Notes under the pieces: model-generated | What the model saw: only the letters and a program-made list of their open reading frames with translations | Database searches by the model: none | Told to the model about the DNA's origin: nothing | Assembly: GCA_020832545.1 (NCBI GenBank) | Contig: JAFIEK010000002.1 | Location: 1 to 64,000 of the forward strand | Direction: 5' to 3' | Source: Pararhodobacter sp. | GTDB taxonomy: Bacteria > Pseudomonadota > Alphaproteobacteria > Rhodobacterales > Rhodobacteraceae | Length of the DNA: 64,000 bases | Program-made: the position numbers and the translations under genes | Part shown: positions 36,213 to 45,493 of the stretch, in pieces | How the letters are laid out: the number at the start of each line of letters is the position of its first letter | How positions within the stretch are numbered: position 1 is the stretch's first letter

Positions 36213-36968
36213 ATGCGCCCCGACGACTTGCCCGAGATCCGCCATCTGCCCTTGTTTCAGGGCATGGCGCTGGAGAACTTTGAAGCGCTGATGGAGAAAT
36301 CCTATGCGCAGAATTTTCCTGCCGGGCTGGAGCTGATCCGCCAGGGCGATCCGGCTGATTTTCTGCATGTCGTTCTGGAAGGATCGGTTGAGCTTTATGC
36401 CAGTTGGGCCGGGCGCGAATGTACCATGGCGGTGGTGCGCCCGGTTTCCACCTTCATTCTGGCCGCCTGCATCAAGGATGCGCCGTATCTGATGGCGGCG
36501 CGCACGCTGGGACGCTCGCGCCTGATTCTGGTGCCCTCAGCGGACCTGCGCCAGATTTTCCGGCGCGATCCGGAATTCGCAGTTTCGGTGATTGATGAAC
36601 TTGCGGCCTGCTACCGCACCATGGTGCGCAACGCCAAAAGCCTGAAGCTGCGCAACTCGCGCGAGCGGGTGGCCTCGTATCTGCTGCGGCAATCGCGGCT
36701 GGCGGGGGACGTGGCCAGCTATATGCTGCCGGTCGAAAAGCGGCTTCTGGCGTCGTATCTGGGGATGACGCCTGAGAACCTGTCGCGCACCCTGCGCACG
36801 CTGGAAAGCGCCGGCGTAAAGGTGGACGGCATGCGCGTCATCATTACCGACCGCGCCAAGCTGAACGCGCTGGTCCAGCCTGATCTGCTGATCGATGGCC
36901 CAGACCCCGAGGCCATTTCGGCCGGGATCGGGCTGCCGATGATCAACGCAGCGTCATACCGCCGCTGA
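36213..36968 (+). CDS. Crp/Fnr-family regulator, NarR/Dnr-like
   Basis: A 251-residue regulator with an N-terminal cyclic-nucleotide-like beta-barrel (about 10-130; LPLFQGMALENFEALMEK) and a C-terminal Crp-type HTH (about 150-215; ERVASYLLRQ, then EKRLLASYLGMTPENLSRTLRTL). It has few Cys residues and none in the pattern needed for an Fnr [4Fe-4S] cluster, so it is more like NarR, Dnr or NnrR than oxygen-sensing Fnr. Divergent from the nar operon, it is the probable activator of it. The effector (nitrate, nitrite or NO) cannot be read from the sequence. Confidence 0.9.
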   Translation: MRPDDLPEIRHLPLFQGMALENFEALMEKSYAQNFPAGLELIRQGDPADFLHVVLEGSVELYASWAGRECTMAVVRPVSTFILAACIKDAPYLMAARTLGRSRLILVPSADLRQIFRRDPEFAVSVIDELAACYRTMVRNAKSLKLRNSRERVASYLLRQSRLAGDVASYMLPVEKRLLASYLGMTPENLSRTLRTLESAGVKVDGMRVIITDRAKLNALVQPDLLIDGPDPEAISAGIGLPMINAASYRR

Positions 36969-37012
36969 CTGTGCAGCATCCGGCGTTTGCCGCGTGGCTC
37001 AGCCGATGTGGC

Positions 37013-38062
37013 TTAGCCGGTGCGCCGCCCCGTGGCCTTGCTGAACGGATGCAGGGCATCGACCTTGGCATGCATCTGCACGGTCTGACCATCCTGCATG
37101 TCGGGCACGCCAGACACCCGCATCACCACCGGCTGGTCGCTGCCCTCCAGATGGATATAGAGGTGGCTTTCTGCCCCCGCAGGCTCCAGCAGCATCAGCT
37201 TCCCGCTCACCGCCAACTGGTCGCCTGTCGGCGGCACCAGGGTCAGCTCGTCAGGCCGGATACCGATCAGATCTGTGCCTTCTGGCAGGCTTTTGGGGAA
37301 AACCGCACCCTTTTCGCGCAGGTAGTCTGCCGAAATCATATTCATCGCGGGCGAGCCGATGAAGCCTGCCACGAACAGCGAAGCGGGCTTGTTATACACC
37401 TCCATCGGTGTACCGACCTGCTCAATCATGCCGCCATTCAGCACCACCAGCCGGTCGGCCAGCGTCAACGCCTCAAGCTGATCATGGGTCACGTAGAGCG
37501 ACGTGGTGCGCAGGCGGCGCTGCAACTGCTTGATTTCTACCCGCATCTGGACACGCAACTTGGCATCAAGGTTCGACAGCGGCTCGTCAAACAAGAACGC
37601 CGCCGGTTCACGCACCAGCGCGCGCCCCATCGCAACCCGCTGGCGCTGACCGCCCGACAGATTGCGCGGCTTTCGGTCGAGGAAGGGGGCGATTTCAAGC
37701 ATCGTCGCCGCCTCCTGCACACGGCGGTCGATCTCGGCCTTGGGCATCTTGCGGTTCTTAAGCCCGTAGGCGAGGTTATTGTAGACCGTCATATGCGGAT
37801 AAAGTGCATAGTTCTGGAACACCATCGCGATGTCGCGATCAGCCGGTTCCAGATTGTTCACCACCCGGTCGCCAATCTTGAGCGTGCCCGAAGAGATGGT
37901 TTCCAGCCCCGCGACCATGCGCAAGAGCGTGGACTTGCCGCAGCCCGAAGGGCCAACCAGCACGATCATTTCGCCATCCTGGACGTCAAGGCTGATACCT
38001 GTGACGGCCTGAACGCCCCCGGCATAGACCTTGTGCAGGTTGTCTATATGGATAGAGGCCAT
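37013..38062 (-). CDS. ugpC: Glycerol-3-phosphate ABC transporter ATPase
   Basis: A 349-residue ATPase of the MalK/UgpC type. Walker A is GPSGCGKST, the signature [17 protein letters not shown], and Walker [16 protein letters not shown]; the last ~110 residues form the TOBE/regulatory domain of this class. ATG 38062 lies 2 nt after the ugpE stop, which fixes the start. It powers import through UgpA and UgpE. The gene converges with the Crp/Fnr regulator. Confidence 0.93.
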   Translation of the reverse strand: MASIHIDNLHKVYAGGVQAVTGISLDVQDGEMIVLVGPSGCGKSTLLRMVAGLETISSGTLKIGDRVVNNLEPADRDIAMVFQNYALYPHMTVYNNLAYGLKNRKMPKAEIDRRVQEAATMLEIAPFLDRKPRNLSGGQRQRVAMGRALVREPAAFLFDEPLSNLDAKLRVQMRVEIKQLQRRLRTTSLYVTHDQLEALTLADRLVVLNGGMIEQVGTPMEVYNKPASLFVAGFIGSPAMNMISADYLREKGAVFPKSLPEGTDLIGIRPDELTLVPPTGDQLAVSGKLMLLEPAGAESHLYIHLEGSDQPVVMRVSGVPDMQDGQTVQMHAKVDALHPFSKATGRRTG

Positions 38063-38064
38063 TG

Positions 38065-38913
38065 TTATTTCTCCGTCTCTGTCAGGCCTTTGACGAACAG
38101 CCGCTGCATGAAGAGGATCACCAGGATCGGCGGCAGTGCTGCCAGTGTCACGGTTGCCATCACAAGGTGCCACAACGGTTCGCTGTCGCCGCCGGTGACC
38201 ATGCGCTGAATGCCCATGACTATGGTATAGTATTCGGGGTCGGTGGTGATCAGCAGCGGCCAGAGGTACTGGTTCCAGCCATAGATGAACATGATCACGA
38301 AAAGCGCCGCGATATTGGTGATCGACAGCGGCAGCAGGATGTCCTTGAAAAACTTCATCGGCCCCGCGCCATCGACGCGAGCGGCCTCCATCAGCTCTTC
38401 CGGTACGGTCATGAAGAACTGCCGGAACAGGAACGTGGCCGTGGCCGAGGCGATCAGCGGGATTGAAAGCCCCGCAAACGAGTTCAGCATCCCCAAATTG
38501 GCCACCACCTGAAATGTCGGCACGATCCGCACTTCAACAGGCAGCATCAGCGTCAGAAAGATGACCCAAAAGAAGAAGATTCGGAACGGGAAGCGGAAGT
38601 AGACGATGGCAAAGGCCGAGATGATCGAGATCGACAGTTTGCCGATGGTGATTGCCATGGCCATGATGAAACTGTTCCACAGCATCCCGCCGATCGGCGG
38701 GGTGCCTGCGCGCGAGCGCCCTTCAAAGATCACGGTGCGGTAGTTCTCCAGCGCGTTCGGCCCTGGCAGTAGCGGCATCACACCGCGCAGGAACGTGCCC
38801 GATGGATGGGTGGATGCGATCACCGCCACATAGACCGGGAACACCACGAGGGCGACGCCGATGATCAGCACCAGATGGGCGAAGAAGTTGCCCCAGCGAT
38901 TGTTTTCAACCAT
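38065..38913 (-). CDS. ugpE: Glycerol-3-phosphate ABC transporter permease
   Basis: A 282-residue MalG-type inner-membrane permease with about six helices. The EAA loop is visible as [24 protein letters not shown]. It is translated between ugpA and ugpC with short gaps (12 and 2 bp). It forms the channel together with UgpA. The family includes other sugar transporters, but the neighbouring UgpB identifies the system. Confidence 0.93.
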   Translation of the reverse strand: MVENNRWGNFFAHLVLIIGVALVVFPVYVAVIASTHPSGTFLRGVMPLLPGPNALENYRTVIFEGRSRAGTPPIGGMLWNSFIMAMAITIGKLSISIISAFAIVYFRFPFRIFFFWVIFLTLMLPVEVRIVPTFQVVANLGMLNSFAGLSIPLIASATATFLFRQFFMTVPEELMEAARVDGAGPMKFFKDILLPLSITNIAALFVIMFIYGWNQYLWPLLITTDPEYYTIVMGIQRMVTGGDSEPLWHLVMATVTLAALPPILVILFMQRLFVKGLTETEK

Positions 38914-38925
38914 GGTCCCGCCCCC

Positions 38926-39816
38926 TCAATAATTCACGCGCCGCTCGATATAGCGGAACTGCACCACGGTCAGCACGATGACGATACCCATCAAGATGAC
39001 CGACTGCGCCGCTGACGAGCCAATGTTGAGGTTGACGAAACCATCGCGGAACACCTTGTAGACAAGGATGTTGGTGGCTTGTGCGGGGCCGCCCTCGGTG
39101 GTGGCATGGATCACGCCGAAAGTGTCGAACATGGCATAGACGATGTTCACCACCATCAGGAAGAAGGTGATCGGCGACAAGAGCGGGAAAACGATGGTCC
39201 AGAACCTTTTCATGCGGCTGGCCCCATCAATGGCCGCAGCCTCGATCAACGAATGCGGGATCGATTGCAGCCCGGCCAGGAAGAACAGGAAGTTGTAGCT
39301 GATCTGCTTCCAGGCCGCCGCAATGATGATCAGGATCATTGCGTCATTGCTGGATGAGCGGTGGTTCCAGTTATAGCCCACCCCTTGCAGCACATAAGGC
39401 AGGATGCCGATATTGGGGTTGAAGATGAACCACCACAGAACCCCGGCAATGGCTGGTGCGATGGCGTAGGGCCAGACCAGAAAGGTTGTATAGCTGTCGC
39501 GTGAGCGGATCATGCGGTTGACCATCACCGCAAACAAGAGCGCCACCGACATCGACAGGAGCGTGGTGCCGACTGAGAAGATCAGCGTGACCTTGAGCGA
39601 GTTCAGGTAAAGCGCATCCTCGAACAGCAACATGAAGTTGCGAAATCCGACAAAGGTCGGTGGCCGGATGCCAAAGGCGTCGCCTTGACGATAGACCGAC
39701 TGGATCAACGCCTGACTGGCTGGCCAGACAAAGAAGATCAGCGTGATGATGACCTGCGGCGCCAGAAGCGCGTAGGGCAACCACTTGTTCGAAAAGGTTG
39801 AGCGTTTGGTCTGCAT
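38926..39816 (-). CDS. ugpA: Glycerol-3-phosphate ABC transporter permease
   Basis: A 296-residue MalF-type permease with six hydrophobic segments. It begins [20 protein letters not shown]. Its EAA loop reads [19 protein letters not shown] and is followed by [13 protein letters not shown]. It lies 80 bp after ugpB, separated by a strong hairpin, and 12 bp before ugpE. Confidence 0.93.
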   Translation of the reverse strand: MQTKRSTFSNKWLPYALLAPQVIITLIFFVWPASQALIQSVYRQGDAFGIRPPTFVGFRNFMLLFEDALYLNSLKVTLIFSVGTTLLSMSVALLFAVMVNRMIRSRDSYTTFLVWPYAIAPAIAGVLWWFIFNPNIGILPYVLQGVGYNWNHRSSSNDAMILIIIAAAWKQISYNFLFFLAGLQSIPHSLIEAAAIDGASRMKRFWTIVFPLLSPITFFLMVVNIVYAMFDTFGVIHATTEGGPAQATNILVYKVFRDGFVNLNIGSSAAQSVILMGIVIVLTVVQFRYIERRVNY

Positions 39817-39853
39817 CTGGGCTGGGTCCGGGCTTGTGGGCCGTCAGAAAACA

Positions 39854-39881
39854 GCCCGCCCCCGGCAATGCGGGGGCGGGC
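39854..39881 (-). terminator. Intercistronic hairpin between ugpB and ugpA
   Basis: An 11-bp GC-only stem (GCCCGCCCCCG / CGGGGGCGGGC) with a 6-nt loop begins about 15 bp after the ugpB stop. There is no long T run. It should stabilise or stop part of the ugpB transcript, so that binding protein exceeds permease. Confidence 0.7.
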
Positions 39882-39895
39882 CAATATCGTCAGGT

Positions 39896-41218
39896 TCAGT
39901 TCATCGAGGCTTCGAATTCGCGCAGCAGCGAGTTGCCACGGCGAACCGCGTCATTAGTCGCCTGTTCACCGGTTTTGGCGCCGGTCATGACCGCTTCCAT
40001 CTCTTCCGAGATGACATCACGGATTTGCACGAAGTTGCCGAAGCGCAGACCGCGTGAATTGTCGGTCGGCGGGTTCAGCGTCATCTGACGGATCGAGGTG
40101 TCGGCACCGGGGTTCTCGTCATAATAGCCCTGCTCGGCGGTCAGGTCGAACGCAGCCTGGGTGATCGGCAGATAGCCGGTGTCCTGGTGCCATTCGGCCT
40201 GCACTTCCGGCAACGAGAGGTATTCGAAGAAGCGGGCAACCCCGTGATACTGCTCGTCGGAATGACCAGTCAGCACCCAAAGCGTTGCACCACCGATGAT
40301 GGTGTTCTGCGGCGCGCCTTCGATGTCGTCATAGTGCGGCTGGAAGCCATAGCCGACGCTGAAGTCCGAGTTGCGCAGCACACCGGCGCGGCTGGCTGAC
40401 GAGCCAAAGACAATCGCACATTCACCTGCATAGAAGGCGGGGAAGGCATCAGGGCCGGGGCCGGGGCCACCCCAGCGGAACAAACCTTCGTCCTGCCAGG
40501 TTTTCAGGTTGTCCCAATGGCGGGCAACATGCTCGTTGTTAAAGACAAACTCGGTTTCAAAGCCTTCAAAGCCGTTGGCCAGCGTGCCCAGCGGCAGGTT
40601 GTGCCACGCAGAGAAGTTCTCCAGCATCACCCAGCTGGGCCAGGACGTGGTGAAACCACAGGGTGCAGCGCCCGATTCGACGATCGCGCGCGAGGCTTCA
40701 ACCATTTCGTCCCAAGTGGCGGGCGGTGTGTCAGTGTCGAGCCCGGCGGCCTCGAACGCATCCCGGTTGTAATACATGATCGGCGTGGACGAGTTGAACG
40801 GGTAGGACAGCATGTTGCCGTCCGGGTCTGTGTAGTAGCTGACGACAGTGTCCAGATAGGCGGACGGATCAAACGGCACGTCATGATCGGCCATCAGCTG
40901 GTAGATCGGATAAATCGCGCCTTCGGCCGCCATCATGGTGCCGGTGCCCACCTCAAAGACCTGCAGGATATGCGGCTGCTGGTTGGCGCGGAACGCTGCA
41001 ATGGCGCCGGTCATGGTTTCGGCATAGGTGCCGCGGAAGCTGGGCACAACGCGGTAGTCCGACTGGGACTCGTTGAAGCCTTCGGCAACCCCCTCCAGCA
41101 GTTCACCAAGCTCGCCACCCATGGCGTGCCACCAGTTGATCGTTTCCTGAGCCTGCGCGGCAGTGGCCGCGAAGCTCAGCGACAGCGCCGTTCCGGCGAG
41201 AAGACTACGGATGATCAT
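39896..41218 (-). CDS. ugpB: Glycerol-3-phosphate ABC transporter binding protein
   Basis: A 440-residue periplasmic protein with a signal peptide (MIIRSLLAG... ending AAQAQ, about 24 residues). It shares long blocks with E. coli UgpB: WWHAMGGELGELL, ILQVFEVGTGTMMAAEGAI, YPFNSSTPIMYYN, ENFSAWHNLPL, PQNTIIGGATLWV, and AEWHQDTGYLPIT. In E. coli it binds sn-glycerol-3-phosphate and its diesters. The open frame runs to 41467, but the ATG at 41218 has AAGGGG 6 nt upstream and opens the signal peptide. Confidence 0.95.
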   Translation of the reverse strand: MIIRSLLAGTALSLSFAATAAQAQETINWWHAMGGELGELLEGVAEGFNESQSDYRVVPSFRGTYAETMTGAIAAFRANQQPHILQVFEVGTGTMMAAEGAIYPIYQLMADHDVPFDPSAYLDTVVSYYTDPDGNMLSYPFNSSTPIMYYNRDAFEAAGLDTDTPPATWDEMVEASRAIVESGAAPCGFTTSWPSWVMLENFSAWHNLPLGTLANGFEGFETEFVFNNEHVARHWDNLKTWQDEGLFRWGGPGPGPDAFPAFYAGECAIVFGSSASRAGVLRNSDFSVGYGFQPHYDDIEGAPQNTIIGGATLWVLTGHSDEQYHGVARFFEYLSLPEVQAEWHQDTGYLPITQAAFDLTAEQGYYDENPGADTSIRQMTLNPPTDNSRGLRFGNFVQIRDVISEEMEAVMTGAKTGEQATNDAVRRGNSLLREFEASMN

Positions 41219-41256
41219 GAAAGACCCCTTCTGTTGCAAAATCATTGTGCGGTCAT

Positions 41257-41266
41257 TGTCGCGACA
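41257..41266. promoter_or_regulatory. Short CG-centred palindrome before ugpB
   Basis: TGTCGCGACA is a perfect 10-bp palindrome 39 bp upstream of the ugpB ATG, where it could overlap a promoter or leader. It has no identified regulator. Confidence 0.3.
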
Positions 41267-41305
41267 TGCGCGAATTTGAGCACTTTGCTGCGATATCTTT
41301 CGTTT

Positions 41306-41323
41306 GTGAAGCCTGTATGTCAG
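41306..41323 (-). promoter_or_regulatory. Candidate Pho box for the ugp operon
   Basis: On the minus strand, CTGACATACAGGCTTCAC resembles the PhoB direct repeat CTGTCAT-N4-CTGTCAC: the first half matches 6 of 7, the second 4 of 7. It lies about 90 bp upstream of ugpB. Ugp systems are under phosphate control in E. coli and rhizobia, which gives it some prior support. Confidence 0.35.
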
Positions 41324-41468
41324 TTTCCGAAAATTTTTTGTCATCTTGCTTTTCTCATCGCGTGCAGAGCGCCAGTATATCGCGCGCGCAGAAATCGGGC
41401 AAAGAACAAGATAATGCGGCGCGGCACCTCTCCGCAGGGCGCTGCCCGCCCGGTCAGCATGATCCAAG

Positions 41469-41488
41469 GCCGGACAACGTTGTCCGGC
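41469..41488. promoter_or_regulatory. Perfect 20-bp palindrome, operator-like
   Basis: GCCGGACAACGTTGTCCGGC reads the same on both strands. Even length with a central CG inside AACGTT is the style of LacI-family operators. It lies about 250 bp upstream of ugpB and 260 bp after the FAD oxidoreductase stop; no LacI-type gene is in the window. As RNA it would also fold, but with almost no loop. Confidence 0.45.
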
Positions 41489-41750
41489 GGTGTTGATTTG
41501 TCACACAATCCCCGAAAGGGCTTTGGCTGTTATACTAGTGGAAAAACTGCAGGTCTCAGGCAAAGCTAATTCAAACCAAGGGCTTACCGATTCTAGACGC
41601 GCCGCGCTGATTCGCTACTGCGGCTTGTGTTTCGCGCCTTTTTCGCAGGGCTATTGTGTTGCCCGCAGTTCACGCCTCAATCGGCGCGTTTCCGCGCACC
41701 CGCCTGCATCGGGCGCGGTTAATTCAGTAAAATCAAGCGAATCGCCAAGG

Positions 41751-43052
41751 TCAGAGCCGGTCGCGCAGCGAGAACCACAGCATCGCCGCCACCAGAAGCG
41801 GCGTACGCAGCGACGCCCCGCCGGGAAAGCGAGGACTGGGAACCCCTGCCATCAGATCGAAACGTTCCGCCTGCCCGGCGATCGCCTCGGCCAAGAGTTT
41901 GCCTCCCAGCGTGCCCATCGCCACCCCATGCCCCGAATAGCCCGAAGCCGACAGCACATTGCCCGCCAACCGCTCAAAATGCGGCATCCGGTTGAAGGTG
42001 ATACCAAGCGTGCCGCCCCAGGCATGGGTGATCTCGATTCCCTTGAGCTGCGGAAAGATCGCCTCCATCGGCTTGCGCACCTTGGCTTTGATATCGACCG
42101 GAAAGCGGTAGCCATAGCTTTCACCGCCGCCAAACAGCAGGCGATTGTCCTCGGAAAAGCGGAAATAGTTGATCACGAACTTCGAATCCGCCACCGCATG
42201 GTTGTCGCGGATCACGCTGCGGCGCTCGGTATCGCTCATCGGTCGGGTCGCGGCGATGAAATTATTGATCGGCATCACCCGCGCGGCCACCTGCGGTTCC
42301 AGCCGCCCCAGATAACCGTTGCAACCCAGCGCCACAAAACGCGCGGTGATGCGCGCATGGTCAGTCTCCACCAGCGCCGGATCACCCCGGGTCAGGCTGG
42401 TGACGCGCGACTGCTCGAACATTCGCACGCCTGCCGCCTGCGCGGCCCGCGCCAGCCCCAGCACATAGCGCAATGGGTGCAGATGCCCGGCCCCCATGTC
42501 AACCTCACCACCATGATAGGCGGGCGAGCCGACCCTTTCGCGCATCTCGTCACGGGTCAGCGGGATGAGTTGATCATAGTCATAGTCCCGCGCCATCTTC
42601 TCGGCATAGGCGTGCATTTCCGGCACGTAGCCGGGCTTATGCGCGGCATGGATGATCCCGGGCGCATAACCTGCATCAGGGGCGTGGCGCGCCGTCAGAT
42701 CTCGCACCAGCGCCACCGATTCCAGCGACAGATCCCATAGCGCGCGGGCCGTGGGCTTGCCCAGCTTGGCTTCCAGCCAGTCCTGATCCTGCCGCTGGCC
42801 CGTGCCTACCTGCCCGCCATTGCGCCCGGAGGCACCGAATCCCAGCCGCTGCCCTTCCAGCAAGATCACATCATAGCCGCGTTCTGCCAGATGCAGCGCG
42901 GCAGACAGGCCAGTGAAACCACCACCAATGACACAGACATCGCAAGCCAGATCGCCCTCAGCGCGTGGCTGAAGGGGAAGCGGGGTGGCGGTCTCGGCAT
43001 ACCAGGACGCGGGGTATGCGCCGGGACGGTCATTGGCGGTCAGAAGGTCCAT
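41751..43052 (-). CDS. FAD-dependent amine oxidoreductase, PuuB/OrdL-like
   Basis: A 433-residue DAO-fold flavoenzyme. The FAD dinucleotide motif VIGGGFTGLSAALHLAERG and acidic strand end lie near residues 42-70, followed by GFGASGRNGGQVGTG, the hallmark of gamma-glutamylputrescine oxidase relatives; GNVLSASGYSGHGVAMG near the C-terminus closes the FAD site. Its ATG overlaps the aminotransferase stop by one base (TAATG). With that gene it fits oxidative breakdown of amines or polyamines; the substrate is not proven. Confidence 0.9.
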   Translation of the reverse strand: MDLLTANDRPGAYPASWYAETATPLPLQPRAEGDLACDVCVIGGGFTGLSAALHLAERGYDVILLEGQRLGFGASGRNGGQVGTGQRQDQDWLEAKLGKPTARALWDLSLESVALVRDLTARHAPDAGYAPGIIHAAHKPGYVPEMHAYAEKMARDYDYDQLIPLTRDEMRERVGSPAYHGGEVDMGAGHLHPLRYVLGLARAAQAAGVRMFEQSRVTSLTRGDPALVETDHARITARFVALGCNGYLGRLEPQVAARVMPINNFIAATRPMSDTERRSVIRDNHAVADSKFVINYFRFSEDNRLLFGGGESYGYRFPVDIKAKVRKPMEAIFPQLKGIEITHAWGGTLGITFNRMPHFERLAGNVLSASGYSGHGVAMGTLGGKLLAEAIAGQAERFDLMAGVPSPRFPGGASLRTPLLVAAMLWFSLRDRL

Positions 43053-44446
43053 TACGCTGCCTTCAGCAGCCCTTCGGCCTTGATCTGGGTATAGGCCTCG
43101 TCAAAGGCCTTGGTTGCGCGCTCAATCAGCGTATCAATCTGCGCGGGCGTGATGACCAGCGGCGGCGAGATGATCATACGGTCGCCGACATGGCGCATCA
43201 CTAGATTATTGGCAAAGCAGCGCTCACGGGTGATATAGCCCGCCGTGCCGGCCTCCGACGCAAAACGCGCGCGCTTACCCTTGTCCGGCGTCAGCGCCAG
43301 CGACCCCATCAGCCCCACCAGAGCGGTATCGCCCACCAGCGGATGATCATTCAGCGCATGCCAGCGCTCGGCCAGATAGGGATGGGCCACGTCGCGGACA
43401 TGATCAATGATGCCCTCTTCCTCAATGATGCGCAGGTTCTCCAACGCCACGGCGGCGCAAACCGGATGGCCGGAGTAGGTATAGCCGTGGTTGAATTCAT
43501 CCTGGGCGATGGTGTGGGCGATCTCATCACAGACCACCGACCCGCCGATCGGCGCGTAGCCAGAGGACAGGCCCTTGGCGATGGTCATGATATGCGGCTT
43601 GATGCCCATGGTCTGGCTGCCGAACCAGTTGCCGGTGCGCCCGAAGCCGCAGATCACCTCATCGGCGATCAGCAGGATGTTGTATTTGTCGCATATGCGC
43701 TGAATTTCCGGCCAGTAGGTCGCTGGCGGCACAATCACCCCGCCCGCGCCCTGAATGGGCTCACCGATAAAGGCCGCGACACGCTCGGCGCCCAGTTCCA
43801 GTATCTTGGCTTCCAGTTGGCGCGCGCGCTCCAGCCCGAATTCCTCGGGCGTCATCTCTCCGCCCTCCATATACCAGTAGGGTTGGTCGATATGAGCGAT
43901 ATCCGGAATCGGCATGCCGCCCTGCGCATGCATCCCCGCCATGCCGCCAAGGCTGCCGCTGCCCATGGACGAGCCATGATAGGCGTTCTTGCGGCTGATG
44001 ATCACCTTGCGCTCGGGCTGGCCCTTGAGCGCCCAGTAGTGGCGCACCATGCGGATGTTGGTATCATTCGCCTCAGAGCCCGAACCGGCAAAGAACACAT
44101 GGTTCAGATCACCCGGCGCCAGTTCGGCAATGCGTGCGGCAAGGGCGATGGCGGGCACATGGCTGGTCTGGAAGAAGGTGTTGTAGAACGGCAACTCGTT
44201 CATCTGGCGCGCCGCCACAGTGGCCATTTCCTTGCGGCCATAGCCGATGTTGACACACCACAGACCGGCCATGCCATCCAGAATTTCATGGCCCTCGCTG
44301 TCAGTCAGTGTGACCCCGTTTGCGCGGGTGATGATCCGTGCGCCCTTCTTCGCCAACCCGTCATTTTGGGTAAACGGATGCATGTGATGCGCGGCATCAA
44401 GTGCTTGCAGTTCGGCGGTGGGCATATGGTTGGAAATCTGTTGCAT
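43052..44446 (-). CDS. Class III aminotransferase, putrescine/omega-amine type
   Basis: A 464-residue PLP enzyme. Visible are FAGSGSEANDTNIRMVRHYW, NAYHGSSMGSGSLGGM, LLIADEVICGFGRTGNWFG and the PLP-lysine block TIAKGLSSGYAPIGGSVV. The pattern resembles SpuC-type putrescine-pyruvate or taurine/omega-amine aminotransferases. The frame is open to 44527; ATG 44446 gives the usual N-terminus. It is followed by a flavin amine oxidase and preceded by a GntR regulator with matching operator-like sites, so the three form a likely inducible amine-catabolic unit. Confidence 0.9.
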   Translation of the reverse strand: MQQISNHMPTAELQALDAAHHMHPFTQNDGLAKKGARIITRANGVTLTDSEGHEILDGMAGLWCVNIGYGRKEMATVAARQMNELPFYNTFFQTSHVPAIALAARIAELAPGDLNHVFFAGSGSEANDTNIRMVRHYWALKGQPERKVIISRKNAYHGSSMGSGSLGGMAGMHAQGGMPIPDIAHIDQPYWYMEGGEMTPEEFGLERARQLEAKILELGAERVAAFIGEPIQGAGGVIVPPATYWPEIQRICDKYNILLIADEVICGFGRTGNWFGSQTMGIKPHIMTIAKGLSSGYAPIGGSVVCDEIAHTIAQDEFNHGYTYSGHPVCAAVALENLRIIEEEGIIDHVRDVAHPYLAERWHALNDHPLVGDTALVGLMGSLALTPDKGKRARFASEAGTAGYITRERCFANNLVMRHVGDRMIISPPLVITPAQIDTLIERATKAFDEAYTQIKAEGLLKAA

Positions 44447-44503
44447 GATGACATCCCCTGCTGGCCCGGCAAAACTGCGGGCAGATTCGGCTGCGGACAG
44501 ATT

Positions 44504-44513
44504 ATGATCAAAT
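44504..44513. promoter_or_regulatory. Partial GntR operator-like site
   Basis: ATGATCAAAT repeats most of the TTGATCAAAT core found in the two full sites of this locus and lies 58 bp upstream of the aminotransferase ATG. It could be a weaker second contact or chance. Confidence 0.35.
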
Positions 44514-44525
44514 TCTTTGCGCCGC

Positions 44526-44540
44526 AATGGATTTGATCAA
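44526..44540 (-). promoter_or_regulatory. GntR operator-like site before the aminotransferase
   Basis: On the minus strand TTGATCAAATCCATT is identical to the site in front of the GntR gene (45242-45256) and contains the palindrome TTGATCAA inside ATTTGATCAAAT (44531-44542). It lies between the GntR stop and the aminotransferase ATG, where the FCD-type GntR protein could control this pair. Confidence 0.6.
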
Positions 44541-44546
44541 ATTATT

Positions 44547-45227
44547 TCATGCGCGGGCTGACGCTGTACCTGCCAGCTCAGCGCGGACCCGGTCCATGCC
44601 CTGCGCGATATCGGCCTCGACGGCTTCGGACAAAGCGCGCGCGTCCTGCCCCCGCATCGCGGCGACAGCATCGCGGTGGCGATCCGGGCCGATACTGGCC
44701 TCACTTTCGATCACCACCCGAAGCGAGGGGCCGAATCGCAGCCAAAGGGACTGCGTCAGCGACAACAGAATCGGCGCGGCGGCCATCTCATAGATGGCAA
44801 AATGAAAGCGAAAGTTCCCGGCCAGATAGCGATGGACATCCTCCGCCTCAATGGCCGTGTCGATTTCAGAATCAATTGCCGCCAATGCGTCGATATCCTC
44901 AGAGCGCATCCGGATCATCGCCATCTGTGCCAGACGAGGCTCCAGCGCCAGACGGGCAAAGGCGATCTCGTCCAGCTGCGAGGGTGTCAACCGCGGGACA
45001 GAAACGCGCCGGTTCTCGTGCAGCTCCAGCGCGCCTTCAGCCGTCAACCGCCGGATCGCCTCGCGAACCGGGGTCATCCCGGCCTGAAGGGATTGGGTGA
45101 TCCCCTGAATGGTCACCTTCTGGCCCGGCGCCATGTTGCCAAACAGCACCATGTCCCGCAAGCGGCGATAGGTTGCCTCGTGTTCGGGCAGTTTGGCAAG
45201 AAGAACGGGGTTGTCGGACGTCTGCAT
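44547..45227 (-). CDS. GntR-family transcriptional regulator, FCD subfamily
   Basis: A 226-residue regulator: a winged HTH (about 15-80; YRRLRDMVLFGNMAPGQKVTI and GMTPVREAIRRLTAEGAL, with the conserved PVREA) and an all-helical C-terminal FCD ligand domain (about 90-215; including NFRFHFAIYEMA and HRDAVAAMRGQDA). The His and Asp positions of FCD metal/ligand sites appear to be kept. It lies upstream of, and in the same direction as, the aminotransferase. Identical operator-like sites stand before both genes, suggesting autoregulation plus control of the amine pathway. Confidence 0.9.
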   Translation of the reverse strand: MQTSDNPVLLAKLPEHEATYRRLRDMVLFGNMAPGQKVTIQGITQSLQAGMTPVREAIRRLTAEGALELHENRRVSVPRLTPSQLDEIAFARLALEPRLAQMAMIRMRSEDIDALAAIDSEIDTAIEAEDVHRYLAGNFRFHFAIYEMAAAPILLSLTQSLWLRFGPSLRVVIESEASIGPDRHRDAVAAMRGQDARALSEAVEADIAQGMDRVRAELAGTASARA

Positions 45228-45241
45228 CCTGGCGCCTGAAA

Positions 45242-45256
45242 TTGATCAAATCCATT
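45242..45256 (+). promoter_or_regulatory. GntR operator-like site before the gntR-type gene
   Basis: TTGATCAAATCCATT begins 15 bp upstream of the gntR ATG and is the same 15-mer as at 44526-44540 on the other strand. The inner TTGATCAA is a perfect palindrome. Its position suits autorepression. Confidence 0.6.
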
Positions 45257-45414
45257 CAGGGATAACGGTTTCACTGCGCGCTGCCTAGGGCCTGTTCCGC
45301 GCGCGCCTTACCATTGGCCCCATGGGCTACTATGCACAGACCTGCCTGTCGCTTCGCGGCGTGGGGGCGCGGTCGCCGGGGACATTCACGAACACAAGAA
45401 GCATCGGGCCGCGC

Positions 45415-45480
45415 TTTCATCTTGCCACAAATACGCTGGGGGTGAATTGGCCGCAGGCCAAGAGGGGGCAACGCCCCCTT
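45415..45480 (+). repeat. Dispersed stem-loop repeat, copy A
   Basis: Starts TTTCATCTTGCCA and ends in the hairpin GGGGGC-AAC-GCCCCC (45464-45478). A second copy lies at 51302-51363 in the same orientation. It is between the gntR gene start and the lipoprotein gene end. It is intergenic, non-coding, and forms a terminator-like structure. The rest of the 45257-45414 spacer shows nothing I can name. Confidence 0.7.
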
Positions 45481-45493
45481 GCCTGTTTCGCCG

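Larger units (their letters stand above)
41219..41750. other. 532-bp non-coding region upstream of ugpB
   Basis: Apart from the sites listed separately (a weak Pho-box-like element and two palindromes) I see no gene or RNA here. It is AT-richer from 41270 to 41420, as a promoter would be. No obvious terminator follows the FAD oxidoreductase gene at its other end. Confidence 0.6.
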
